Below, one piece after another: positions 1 through 8,700 of a DNA stretch of 62,004 nucleotides; the first letter of the stretch is position 1; every line of letters begins with the position of its first letter. The position numbers and the translations under genes are program-made. A model generated the notes under the pieces. That model was not told the origin of the DNA. It ran no database searches and was given only the letters and a program-made list of their open reading frames with translations. This stretch comes from Prosthecobacter gellanilyticus (lineage in GTDB: Bacteria; Verrucomicrobiota; Verrucomicrobiia; Verrucomicrobiales; Verrucomicrobiaceae). Location: assembly GCF_007992435.1 (NCBI RefSeq), contig NZ_BKAG01000044.1:1-62004 (forward strand), written 5' to 3'.

Positions 1-34
1 TTCGCGACTTCGGCGCTGGGCGTGAAGTCGCGAA
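1..34 (-). terminator. Hairpin downstream of valS
   Basis: A perfect 10-bp stem (TTCGCGACTT at 1-10 with AAGTCGCGAA at 25-34) and a 14-base loop lies 6 bases past the valS stop codon. It fits a terminator for the minus-strand gene, but any T-tract would fall outside the window. Confidence 0.5.
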
Positions 35-40
35 CGTTGG

Positions 41-2770
41 TTAGGCGCTGAGGGCGGCGAGCATCTCCTTGAGCTTGGCAGACTTCTCCTGCCAGTCGGT
101 CAGGCGCTGCTGATGCTCGTCGAGCACTTTTTGCGGGACCTTGGAGGTGAAGTTTTCGTCGGCGAGCTTGGCGGTGACTTTCTCGAGCTCGGACTCGGCT
201 TTGGCGAGGTCTTTGCCGACGCGGGCGCGCTCAGCTTCGACGTCGATGAGGCCATCGAGCGGAAGGAAGACGGTGCCGAGCGGGGTGAGGGCACTGGGGG
301 TGCCTTTGGTCGGTGCGAAGGAGGCATCGACATCGAGAGGCTCGGCATTCAGGAGGATGCGGATGACCTCGATCTCGTGGCCAGGCAGTTCCTGGTTCGG
401 CTTGAGGACGAAGCGGACCTTCTTGTTGATGTTGAAGGTGCTCTTCAGGCCGCGGCCGAGATTGACCGTTTCATACTTTTGGTTCGCGGTGGCCTCGTCT
501 TCCGGCAGGATGCCGAAGTGGGCGAGCTCGTCCGCATCCAGCGGCTTCGGCCAGGGGGCGAACATGATGCTCTTGCCGCCCTGGTTTTCCGGGAGGTCGG
601 CATTGAAGCCCATGCCATGCCAGAGCTCTTCGGTGATGAAGGGCAGGAAGGGATGGAAGAGACGCAGGGTGTGGCTGAGTACGAAGTCGATGACGGCGAG
701 CGTGTTGGCCTTGCGCTTCTCATCACTGCCCTGGAGGACGGCTTTGGAGGCCTCGATGTACCAGTCGCAGTACTCGCTCCAGAAGAAGCGGTAGAGCGTG
801 GCGGTGGCATCGCTGAAACGATACTCTTCAAGAGCGGCGCTGACCTCGGCGATGGCGGTGTTGAGGCGGAGGAGGATCCACTTGTCGTCACTGCTGAGGA
901 GGGTGGGGCTGATCTCGGCTTCGGTGATGTAGGACGAGTTTTCAACTCGTCCATCCGGAGACACGGGTTGAAAACCCGTGCTACTTTGCATCTGCCTGAA
1001 CCGCGCGGCGTTCCAGAGCTTGGTGCAGAAGTTACGACCGAGCTCGACGTTTTGCTCGTCGTAACGGATGTCCTGGCCCAGCGGGGCGCTGCGCATGATG
1101 CCGAAGCGGAGGGCATCCGCACTGTACTTGGTGATGAGGTCCAGCGGATCCGGTGAGTTGCCAAGAGACTTGGACATCTTGCGGCCCTGCTTGTCGCGGA
1201 TGATGCCGGTGTAGTAGACGTTTTTGAAGGGCAGCTCGCTCATCCACTCGAAGCCGGCCATGATCATGCGCGCGACCCAGAAGAAGATGATGTCAGGACC
1301 GGTCACCAGATCGGTGGTCGGGTAAAAGGCTTTGAGTGTTGGATTGGCGGAGTCTTTCTCCTTGTCTCCGGTCCAGCCCATGGTGGCGAAGGGCCAGAGC
1401 CAGGAGGAGAACCAGGTGTCGAGCACGTCTGGGTCTTGTGTCCAGCCTTCGCCTTCCGGCGCGCTGGTGCCGCAGTAGGTTTCCTCACCGCGATACCACA
1501 CGGGGATGCGATGACCCCACCAGACTTGGCGGCTGATGCACCAGTCCTGGATGCCGGTGAGCCAGTGGTCGTAGACCTTGGCCCAGCGGTCGGGGTAGAA
1601 TTTCATCTCGCCCTTGGCGACAACGTCCTGGGATTCTTTGATGCTGGGATACTTGAGGAACCACTGCTCGCTCAGGCGAGGCTCGATGGGCACGCCGGCA
1701 CGCTCGGAATAACCAACATTGTTTTGATGCGGCTCTTCCTTCACCATGACGCCGAGCTCGGTGAGCAGCTCGACGGCTTTCTTGCGGCCTTCGAAGCGCT
1801 CGAGGCCGGCGAGGTCCTTGCCCGCGAGCTCATTGAGGATGGCGTTCGGGTGGAGGACGTCGATGATCTCGAGGTTGTGACGCTGGCCGATTTCAAAGTC
1901 GGCTTTGTCATGCGCCGGGGTGACTTTTAGCACGCCGGTGCCGAATTCGAAATCGACATGGTCATCGCCGACGATCGGGATGGGGGCCTGGTTTTCCAGA
2001 GGCAGCGGACGCTTAATGTGTTTGCCGATGAGGTGGGCGTAGCGCTCGTCCTTCGGGTTCACGGCCACGGCGGTATCGCCCGGGATGGTCTCGGGACGGG
2101 TGGTGGCGATCTCGAGCCAGGTGTCTGGCTCTTCGACGACCTGCACCTTGAAGTGGTACATGAAGCCTTTCTGCGGCGTGGGGATCACTTCTTCATCGCT
2201 CAAGGCGGTGAGAGAGGAGGGGCACCAGTTCACCATGCGCCTGCCGCGGTAGATGAGGCCCTTCTTATACAGGTCCACGAACACGCGCATGACGCAGGCG
2301 TTGTAGTCGTCGTCGAAGGTGAAGCGCTGGCGGCTCCAGTCACAGGAGGCGCCGAGCTTTTTGAGCTGGTCGATGATGATGTCGCCGTGCTTGTCCTTCC
2401 ACTCCCAGATCTTCTCCACGAGCTTCTCACGGCCGAGGTCATCGCGATGCTTGATGACACCCTGCTTCTTGAGGGTCTTCTCGACGACGTTCTGCGTGGC
2501 GATGCCGGCGTGGTCGGTGCCGGGGAGCCAGAGCACTTCCTTTCCCTGCATGCGGGCGCGGCGGGAGAGGATGTCCTGGATGGTGTTGTTCAGCACATGA
2601 CCCATGTGCAGGACGCCCGTGACGTTCGGCGGCGGGATGACGATGGAGTAGGCCGGACGCTTCTCGCTGACGCGGGAGGGGTCGGCTTCAAAACATTTGT
2701 CGTCGAGCCAGCGCTGATACCAGCGGGCTTCGACCTCGGCTGGTGTGTAGGTCTTTTCGAGTTCGGGCAT
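41..2770 (-). CDS. valS: Valyl-tRNA synthetase
   Basis: Cytoplasmic class Ia enzyme that attaches valine to tRNA-Val. The HIGH-type motif HMGH is at residues 55-58 in PPNVTGVLHMGHVLN and KMSKS is at 531-535. The last 65 or so residues are a Leu/Glu/Lys-rich coiled coil, as in the ValRS tRNA-binding arm. The product is 909 aa, normal for the family. I chose ATG 2770 because the protein family begins near MPELEKTY; the frame stays open to 2944 only because it runs through non-coding repeats. The leader is pyrimidine-rich (TGCCCTTTT before ATG) with no Shine-Dalgarno. Odd: residues about 596-614, between the catalytic and anticodon-binding parts, are encoded by a palindromic repeat element at 929-984. 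It stands alone, with a hairpin after its stop. Confidence 0.97.
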   Translation of the reverse strand: MPELEKTYTPAEVEARWYQRWLDDKCFEADPSRVSEKRPAYSIVIPPPNVTGVLHMGHVLNNTIQDILSRRARMQGKEVLWLPGTDHAGIATQNVVEKTLKKQGVIKHRDDLGREKLVEKIWEWKDKHGDIIIDQLKKLGASCDWSRQRFTFDDDYNACVMRVFVDLYKKGLIYRGRRMVNWCPSSLTALSDEEVIPTPQKGFMYHFKVQVVEEPDTWLEIATTRPETIPGDTAVAVNPKDERYAHLIGKHIKRPLPLENQAPIPIVGDDHVDFEFGTGVLKVTPAHDKADFEIGQRHNLEIIDVLHPNAILNELAGKDLAGLERFEGRKKAVELLTELGVMVKEEPHQNNVGYSERAGVPIEPRLSEQWFLKYPSIKESQDVVAKGEMKFYPDRWAKVYDHWLTGIQDWCISRQVWWGHRIPVWYRGEETYCGTSAPEGEGWTQDPDVLDTWFSSWLWPFATMGWTGDKEKDSANPTLKAFYPTTDLVTGPDIIFFWVARMIMAGFEWMSELPFKNVYYTGIIRDKQGRKMSKSLGNSPDPLDLITKYSADALRFGIMRSAPLGQDIRYDEQNVELGRNFCTKLWNAARFRQMQSSTGFQPVSPDGRVENSSYITEAEISPTLLSSDDKWILLRLNTAIAEVSAALEEYRFSDATATLYRFFWSEYCDWYIEASKAVLQGSDEKRKANTLAVIDFVLSHTLRLFHPFLPFITEELWHGMGFNADLPENQGGKSIMFAPWPKPLDADELAHFGILPEDEATANQKYETVNLGRGLKSTFNINKKVRFVLKPNQELPGHEIEVIRILLNAEPLDVDASFAPTKGTPSALTPLGTVFLPLDGLIDVEAERARVGKDLAKAESELEKVTAKLADENFTSKVPQKVLDEHQQRLTDWQEKSAKLKEMLAALSA
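929..984. repeat. Palindromic element inserted in frame in valS
   Basis: Two perfect 8-bp hairpins with 3-base loops (GACGAGTT-TTC-AACTCGTC at 933-951; CACGGGTT-GAA-AACCCGTG at 962-980) are mirror images of each other and are flanked by GTAG and CTAC. The 56-bp unit therefore forms an imperfect inverted repeat. It is read through in valS as STGFQPVSPDGRVENSSY, which has no counterpart in the ValRS sequences I know. No second copy was seen in the window. Confidence 0.8.
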
Positions 2771-3153
2771 AAAAGGGCAGGCAAGATGGGGGAAATTGGG
2801 GTTTTTGCAAACTCGGAGGGATCTTGGGTAGAGCGGGGAGTTTTTGGACAGGATTAACGAGGGTTGGGGGTTCTCCAATCCTGTGAATCCTGGGGGTGGC
2901 GGGATCCGGGGTGGTGCGAGGGGGTTTTTAGACAGGATTAACAAGATCTCAGGATTTCAGGATTCCGGAGGGGTTGGGGCAATCCTGTGCATCTTGCGCG
3001 GAATGGGGTGAGCGGGGGATGCCTTTGGGTTCATCACAGAGGGCACGGAGGAGCACAGAGCTCAGAGGGGGAGGAGTTGCGGGGCGCTGAGGCGGAGGAA
3101 GTTCGGGCTTTCTTTTTTGGGGAAGTGTTTCGAGAATTGGGGGCGCTTTTCCG
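2771..3153. repeat. Gap with ACAGGATT and CACAGAG repeats
   Basis: This 383-base gap between valS and the next gene has no convincing ORF. It holds two long imperfect palindromes built on ACAGGATT / AATCCTGT (arms 2848-2855 with 2877-2884, and 2932-2939 with 2981-2988). The second contains further AGGATT units about 8-10 bases apart. A third run, at 3035-3075, repeats CACRGAG at spacings of 9-10 bases. Confidence 0.6.
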
Positions 3154-4062
3154 ATGGCTTCTTCTGATGTGCTTTCTGCTTCGCCGCCTGCTTGCGGGGG
3201 GCTGCGGCATGGGGTGATGGCGACGGTGGCGCTGGGGTTTCTGGCGGTGCTGGGGGTGATTTTGCCGCATGGAGATACTGGGGAGAGCTTCCGGGAGGCG
3301 CTGCGGATGCACCCCTGGTATGGGGTCACGCTGGTCGGGCTGTGGGGGGTGATTGGGATGGAGGCTTTGGTGGGGCTGCGAATGGCCACGGACGGATGGC
3401 GGGCACGGTGGCGGAGGTTTTTTCTGATCCTCCTGCTGCCGCCGCTGCGCATGACGACGGCAACGAGCACGCGGGATGGCTGGCTGTGGCTGCCGGGGCA
3501 TGGCTGGCGGCCGGCGGGGCCGGTGACGACGCTGAAGCTGGAGCACAAGCTGGCGCTGCCGATGCTGGTGCTGACCCTTCTCGTGCTGCCGGTGTTGGGC
3601 GTGGAGTTTGGCGCGGGTGGGGCGCTGGAGACGCGGCCCCGTTTGGCGCTGGCGGTGCATCTGACCACGAGCCTGATCTGGATCGGCTTCACGGCGGAGT
3701 TTTTATGGATGATCTCCGCGACGCCGCAGAAGCTGGACTACTGCGTGAGGAACTGGGTGAACCTGGTGATCATTTTGCTGCCGCTGGTGGCCTTCCTGCG
3801 GGTGCTGACGATGCTGCGCTTTCTGCGCGCGGGTCAGCTGCTGCGGGCGTACCGGCTGCGGACTTTGCAGAGCCGGGTGTGGAGGCTGCTGCTGGTCTTC
3901 AATCTCTTTGAGCGGCTGCAGCAGCGGAACCCGGAGAAGTATCGTGCCGGGCTGGAGAAGCGGATCGGGGAGATGGAAGAGGAGTTGGTTAGGCTCAGGG
4001 AGAAGCTGGAGAGGTGTCCGGGGGAGAGGCGGGAAGATCGGCTAACCACTGATGGACACTGA
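3154..4062 (+). CDS. Membrane protein with S4-like helix and C-terminal coiled coil
   Basis: Not recognised as a named family. The 302-aa product has hydrophobic segments near residues 21-38, 57-75, 133-150, 163-187 and 203-222. An arginine-spaced helix follows at 216-241 (R216, R222, R225, R231, R234, R236, R241), resembling the S4 voltage sensor of cation channels. Residues about 258-292 form a charged coiled coil. No pore signature such as TVGYG is visible, so channel activity is unproven. The start at 3154 gives a short polar N-terminus; ATG 3217 is a possible alternative just before the first hydrophobic segment. The last codons and the stop (LTTDGH then TGA) lie inside a dispersed 10-bp repeat at 4043-4075, so the natural C-terminus may have been replaced by the repeat. 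Confidence 0.65.
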   Translation: MASSDVLSASPPACGGLRHGVMATVALGFLAVLGVILPHGDTGESFREALRMHPWYGVTLVGLWGVIGMEALVGLRMATDGWRARWRRFFLILLLPPLRMTTATSTRDGWLWLPGHGWRPAGPVTTLKLEHKLALPMLVLTLLVLPVLGVEFGAGGALETRPRLALAVHLTTSLIWIGFTAEFLWMISATPQKLDYCVRNWVNLVIILLPLVAFLRVLTMLRFLRAGQLLRAYRLRTLQSRVWRLLLVFNLFERLQQRNPEKYRAGLEKRIGEMEEELVRLREKLERCPGERREDRLTTDGH

Positions 4063-4075
4063 TTGGCACTTATGG
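4043..4075. repeat. CACTGATGG-type 10-bp repeat at gene end
   Basis: CACT recurs at 4047, 4057 and 4067, an exact 10-bp period, in units resembling CACTGATGGA. The run covers the stop codon of the upstream membrane protein. The same repeat family occurs at 23222-23306. Confidence 0.7.
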
Positions 4076-4132
4076 TTCCGATCCGAAGACGGGAAGGACG
4101 TGGGTTGTGGTCTCTTCAAGAGGGCTTTTATT

Positions 4133-4183
4133 AACCGCTAATAGGACGCTGATGGTTTGGGATATTAGCTCTTATCAGCGGTT
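4133..4183. repeat. Imperfect palindrome of AACCGCTRATA repeat family
   Basis: The left arm, beginning AACCGCTAATAGGACGCT at 4133, pairs with the right arm ending at 4183, whose complement begins AACCGCTGATAAGAGCT. It resembles the CACTRATG family at 4043-4075 and 23222-23306 and sits just past the end of the minus-strand gene at 4190-4483. Confidence 0.6.
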
Positions 4184-4189
4184 CAAGAT

Positions 4190-4483
4190 TCAACGAGGCC
4201 AGAGAGACATGATCCCGCGAACGAAGAGCATCCAAATGGCTGATGCGATGACAAAAAACATGGGAAGAACGAGCCAGTCGGGCAGTTCTAGACTCGCTAG
4301 TGGAGACATCACGAAATAGGCTGGCATTTGGAGAAGAAGCAAGACGACCCCGAGCGTTGTCCCCGGGCCGCAAGGCCCCCCTTTGTCGAACTGCATGAGG
4401 CCAAAGCATGCCGCCTCAATCGCAATACCAACAATGAGGGATTTGAGCCAAGGATTGATGATGTGACGGGCAGGCTCGCTCAT
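4190..4483 (-). CDS. Small membrane protein of unknown function
   Basis: A 97-aa product with three predicted hydrophobic segments (about residues 14-30, 43-60 and 68-92), so probably an inner-membrane protein. I do not recognise a family. ATG 4483 is preceded by GGAGAGGG eight bases upstream, one of the few clear Shine-Dalgarno sequences in the window, which supports this start. It begins 4 bases after the stop of the minus-strand SDR gene, so the two are probably cotranscribed. Its downstream side is occupied by a palindromic repeat. Confidence 0.6.
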   Translation of the reverse strand: MSEPARHIINPWLKSLIVGIAIEAACFGLMQFDKGGPCGPGTTLGVVLLLLQMPAYFVMSPLASLELPDWLVLPMFFVIASAIWMLFVRGIMSLWPR

Positions 4484-4487
4484 ATGT

Positions 4488-5246
4488 TTACCCTCTCCAG
4501 CCGCCGTTGATTTCGAGGGTCTGGCCGGTGACGTAGCTGGCGAGAGGGGAGCAGAGGAAGAGGACGACGTGGGCGACTTCCTCGGTGGTGCCGAAGCGGG
4601 CCAACGGGACGTTTTTGATCATCTCGGCGCGCACGGCTTCGGGGATGGTGGCGGCCATGCTGGTATCGATGACGCCGGGGGCGATGGCATTGGCACGGAT
4701 GCCTTTGCGGGCGGCTTCGCGGCTGAGGACGCGCATCATGGCCTGCACGCCAGCTTTCGCTGAAGCATAATTGGCTTGGCCAAAGAAGCCCTGGATGGCG
4801 GCGATGCTGCCGAAGCTGACGATGGCGCCGTGGTCACGCATGATCTCGAGTGCGTATTTGCAGCCGTAGAAGACGCCGGAGAGGTTGACGTCGATGACGG
4901 CATCCCACTCCTCGAGGCTCATCTTGGCGATGGTGCGGTCCTTGATGATGGCGGCGTTGTTCACGAGGTAGTCGAGCCCGCCGCAGGCGGCCTGCACTTC
5001 CGTCATCATGGCGTGGACTTGCTCAGCGTTTGAGACATCGGCGGCGATGACGCGGGCGCTGTCGGTGCGCAGGACATTGAGCTCGGCGGCGAGGGTGTCG
5101 GCATCCACCAGGGTGTTCGGGAAGCCGGGGTGATTGATGATCACGGTGGCTCCGGCTTGGTGAAAGGTGCGGGCGATCTGGGCGCCAATGCCCTGGGAGG
5201 CTCCGGTGATGAGGGCGACTTTGCCGCTGAGGTCGATGGGGATCAT
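4488..5246 (-). CDS. SDR-family oxidoreductase (FabG-like)
   Basis: A classical short-chain dehydrogenase/reductase of 252 aa, predicted to use NAD(P)H in the cytoplasm. Visible motifs: TGASQGIG at residues 14-21 (cofactor binding), NNAA near 96-99, and catalytic S147, Y160 and K164 in NYASAK. The C-terminus ends in the usual TGQTLEINGG. The substrate cannot be read from the sequence; 3-oxoacyl-ACP or acetoacetyl-CoA reductase-like activity is possible, but there are no fatty-acid or PHB genes nearby. The ATG at 5246 lacks a Shine-Dalgarno and follows a CTTCCTCCC tract. It lies directly upstream of a small membrane protein gene. Confidence 0.9.
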   Translation of the reverse strand: MIPIDLSGKVALITGASQGIGAQIARTFHQAGATVIINHPGFPNTLVDADTLAAELNVLRTDSARVIAADVSNAEQVHAMMTEVQAACGGLDYLVNNAAIIKDRTIAKMSLEEWDAVIDVNLSGVFYGCKYALEIMRDHGAIVSFGSIAAIQGFFGQANYASAKAGVQAMMRVLSREAARKGIRANAIAPGVIDTSMAATIPEAVRAEMIKNVPLARFGTTEEVAHVVLFLCSPLASYVTGQTLEINGGWRG

Positions 5247-5579
5247 GGGAGGAAGATGAGGAAAACGCGGGGAGGGGACAAGGGATTCCTGAATTTGGAT
5301 TTATGATTCCTGATTCAGGAGGCGGCTGGAGGGGGGAAGTTTTGCGGTGTCCAAAGGGGACGCTTGGGTCACTTGGAGGAAGGAGCGGGATGGGGGAGAG
5401 TGCGGGGCTATGAGTGCGTTTTTTTCACAGGAGATTTGGAGAGGAGGAGGTAGGAGCCGTTGACGGTTGTTTACCGTGGTTTGAGGGGCGGGAAACCTTT
5501 CGGAGGCAATCCGAGTGGATCCGACCTGCTCGGGGTTGGGCGGGCGGAGGGTGGTGGCGGGGTCGTGGGCTCTAGGCAA

Positions 5580-5672
5580 ATCAAGGTTGGTCCAGGGTGG
5601 GCTGCGAGGAGACACACTCGCGCTCCAGGGGACTCGATCGATCAAGGTCAATCAAGGCTGGTTCAGGTTGGG
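5580..5672 (+). repeat. Imperfect 22-bp direct repeat pair
   Basis: ATCAAGGTTGGTCCAGGGTG at 5580 and ATCAAGGCTGGTTCAGGTTG at 5651 start 71 bp apart and differ at few positions. A third ATCAAGG lies at 5641. They sit 25-120 bp upstream of the candidate protease promoter, a plausible activator-binding arrangement. Confidence 0.5.
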
Positions 5673-5695
5673 GCGGGTGGGTGGAGCCAGGTGCT

Positions 5696-5727
5696 TTGAG
5701 AATTTAAATGAATTGTTTTGTAAACAA
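5696..5727 (+). promoter_or_regulatory. Candidate promoter with palindrome over -10
   Basis: TTGAGA (5696-5701) and TGTAAA (5719-5724) are separated by 17 bp, resembling sigma-70 boxes. A palindrome TTGTTT-TGT-AAACAA (5713-5727) overlaps the -10 box and could be an operator. It lies 42 bases before the protease ATG. Confidence 0.4.
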
Positions 5728-5768
5728 ATGGGGGCGGTTCGGTAGATGCTGTGACCATTCTGCCTTTC

Positions 5769-8700
5769 ATGAAGAAACTTTATCTGCCTCTGCTGGTGCT
5801 CTCCGGCGCCTCTCTGCTCACTTACTCATGGTTTGCCGCTGCGCCGGATGCTGGCGATGAAGGGGTTAAGGCGGGTGCAACAGCGCATAAGGCTGGGAAG
5901 GTGGCGGGTGTCGCTCCTGGGGCCGCAGGTGCTCAGGGGAGCCAGATGCCAGCGACTCCGGCAGGCCAGGCCCAGGTGCCGTCTGCGGGTGTGAATGGTC
6001 CCGTGGGGGCAGGTGGTGGTGCGGCGACCTCTCAGGTGGTGGCGACTCCCACGATTTCCATGCCGCCTGCAGCGGGAAGCTCGGCTGCCTTGGCCGCAGG
6101 TGCGGGCTCGGCGCAGGGGCAGCGCATGATCCGGATGGAGGACTTCAATCCTGAGAAGGCGCTGGCTTCAGGGAACTGGTATCACCCGGATCTGCCGGAG
6201 GATCAGGTGCGTGCGCGGATGGTGGAGTATCTGAGCAACAAGGCGATGGCTGAGAAGCGCCGAGCAGTGAACTGGGCCAAGGAAGCGGGGATGCCGGTCC
6301 GGACTGAACTCCCCGGCGGTGGTGTGAGCGAGATCATGAGCCTGGATGCCGACGGCACGCCGGTCTACTACACGACGAACAATGTGCAGCTGGCGAAGAG
6401 CCTGCAGACAGACCTGGTGCGAAACACGTCTCCCTACTCAGTCAATGGCAGCAATGGCACGGGTCGGTTCAACATCGGTGAATGGGATGGCGGCTCGGCA
6501 CGCGCCACTCATGCGAGCCTGAAAGGCCGGGTGACGCAGAAGGAGGGCACGATCACCCTGAGCGACCACTCCACGCACGTGGCGGGCACGATGATCGCCA
6601 GTGATTTTTACCCGGGTCTGCAGGGCATGGCACCATCTGCGGGCGTGCTTTCCTATGACTTCAACAATGACTTGGCGGAGATGACGGCGGAGGCGCAGAC
6701 CACGGCGGCACTGGGAGCGAAGGTGCTGGTTTCCAACCACTCCTACGGGGCGAACTGCGGCTGGGTGGGGAACCAGTACTGGGGCAACTGGCTGGAGCTG
6801 GAAGACCGCAAGTTCGGCCGATATGAAGCCAAGTCGGTGCTGATCGACAGCCTGTGTCTCAACTCTCCCTACTACCAGCCGTTCTTCTCGGCGGGCAATG
6901 ACCGCAACAACACCGCACCCAACACGGGAGGCACCTTTCAGCGTTTTCATGCGACCACGGGGGGGGTCATTTTTCAGAACAACGCCCAGGTTTACAATCC
7001 TGCCACTCACCCGGGTTCAGACTTTCAAAAGGGTGGGTATGACACCATCCCCTCCTTCAGCGGCAGCAAGAACGTGATCACGGTAGGTGCGGTGACGGAT
7101 GCGCTGGACTCCGCCGGCAACCGGTCGCTGGCGGCATCATCGATCGCCCAGTTCTCCGGGTGGGGTCCCACGGATGACGGGCGCATCAAGCCGGACATCG
7201 TGGCGGTGGGTGTGAATGTGCTGTCCGCCTCCTCCGCAGGCGACAACATGCAGACCTCCATGAATGGAACGAGCATGGCGACACCAGGCGCCTGCGGCTC
7301 CGCCATCCTGCTGCAGGAGCTGTATGCGGACAATTTCAGCGGCGTGGCGATGCGCGCGAGCACGCTGAAGGCGCTGATCCTGCACAGCGCGGATGACATG
7401 GGCGCAGCGGGCCCTGATTACACTTTTGGTTGGGGGATGATGAACACGAAGAGAGCTGCGGACGTCATCCGTGCCCACAAGGGATCTCCCATCAACAACC
7501 ACATGATGGAGGATGCGCTGACCACCACCGAGCCCTCCAAGAGCTACAGCTTCGCCTGGAACGGCATCGGCCCGATCCGCGTGACGATCTGCTGGACAGA
7601 TCCTGCCGGGACGGCCGAGCTGGGCCTGAACACCACCACGGCCAAGCTGGTGAACGACCTGGATCTGCGCGTGACCGGACCCGGCGGCACCACGATGCCC
7701 TACATCTTGGATCCGGCCAATCCTGGCACGGCAGCGACGAGGGGCGACAACGTGCGCGACAACGTGGAGCAGGTGTACATCGAGGCTCCCACCTCAGGCA
7801 CCTACACTGTGACGGTGAACCACAAGGGCACGCTCAATGACGTGAACGGACGGCAGAACTTCTCCCTGGTGCATGAAGGCCTGCGCTCTGATGCGCCTGT
7901 GATCCGGCTGTCCTCCCAGCTGCTCACCTTCACCACCAGCCCCTCCTCCAGCCCGGACTTCTACTCCTTCACGCTGCAAAACGTGGGTGTGAAGCCGCTG
8001 AACTACAGCATCTCTGACAATGCCTCCTGGCTGCACGTGAACCCGACCTCTGGAAGCGCGAACAATGGCGAGACGGACACCATTTTCCTGGGCTTCACCA
8101 CGACGACCCTGGTCTCCGGGGTGTACACGGGCCGCGTCTTTGTGACGGCTCCGGGGGCAGCTCCCGCCGAACTAGAAGTGCGACTGACGGTGACTGGCAA
8201 CACAGTGCCGCTGGCGCAGGCGATCGATGTGGTGGACGCGGTGAGCTCGTCCGGCAGCGCGCCCTGGTTTGGCCAGACAGCGATGGCGCATGACAGTGTG
8301 GATGCGGCCCGCAGCGCACCTGTGAAGGATAATCTGGACACAGCTTTCAGCCTGACCGTGCAGGGGCCGGGCGAGCTGACCTACTGGTGGAAGGTGGACT
8401 CTGAAGCGACCGACAAACTGAAGTTCGAGATCGGAACCACACCGAAGCACGAGATCAGCGGCAACCAGGACTGGGCGCAGATGACGGTGGCCATCCCCGC
8501 AGGTTCGCAGAAGCTGACCTGGCGGTACAAGAAGGACGGCTCGACCTCCTCAGGTGCTGACGCAGGCTGGGTGGACGAGATCAGGTATGTGCAAAACACC
8601 GCCAGGCTGACACTCTCCCAGAACCGCGTGGACCTGGTCACCCCCCTGGGGCAGAACCCGGTGCCCTTCTCTTTCAACGTGCTGAACGAAGGCGATGGCA

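Larger units (their letters stand above)
5247..5768. other. Long intergenic region upstream of the protease
   Basis: This 520-base gap separates the divergent SDR and protease genes. It contains a small hairpin (CCTGAAT 5288-5294 with ATTCAGG 5313-5319), a pair of imperfect 22-bp direct repeats (5580-5601 and 5651-5672), and a candidate promoter at 5696-5724. Open frames here have no protein-like features. Confidence 0.6.

Noticed and set aside
2771..2944. N-terminal extension of valS
   Set aside because: The added residues are Pro-rich, encoded by ACAGGATT palindromes, and absent from ValRS enzymes.
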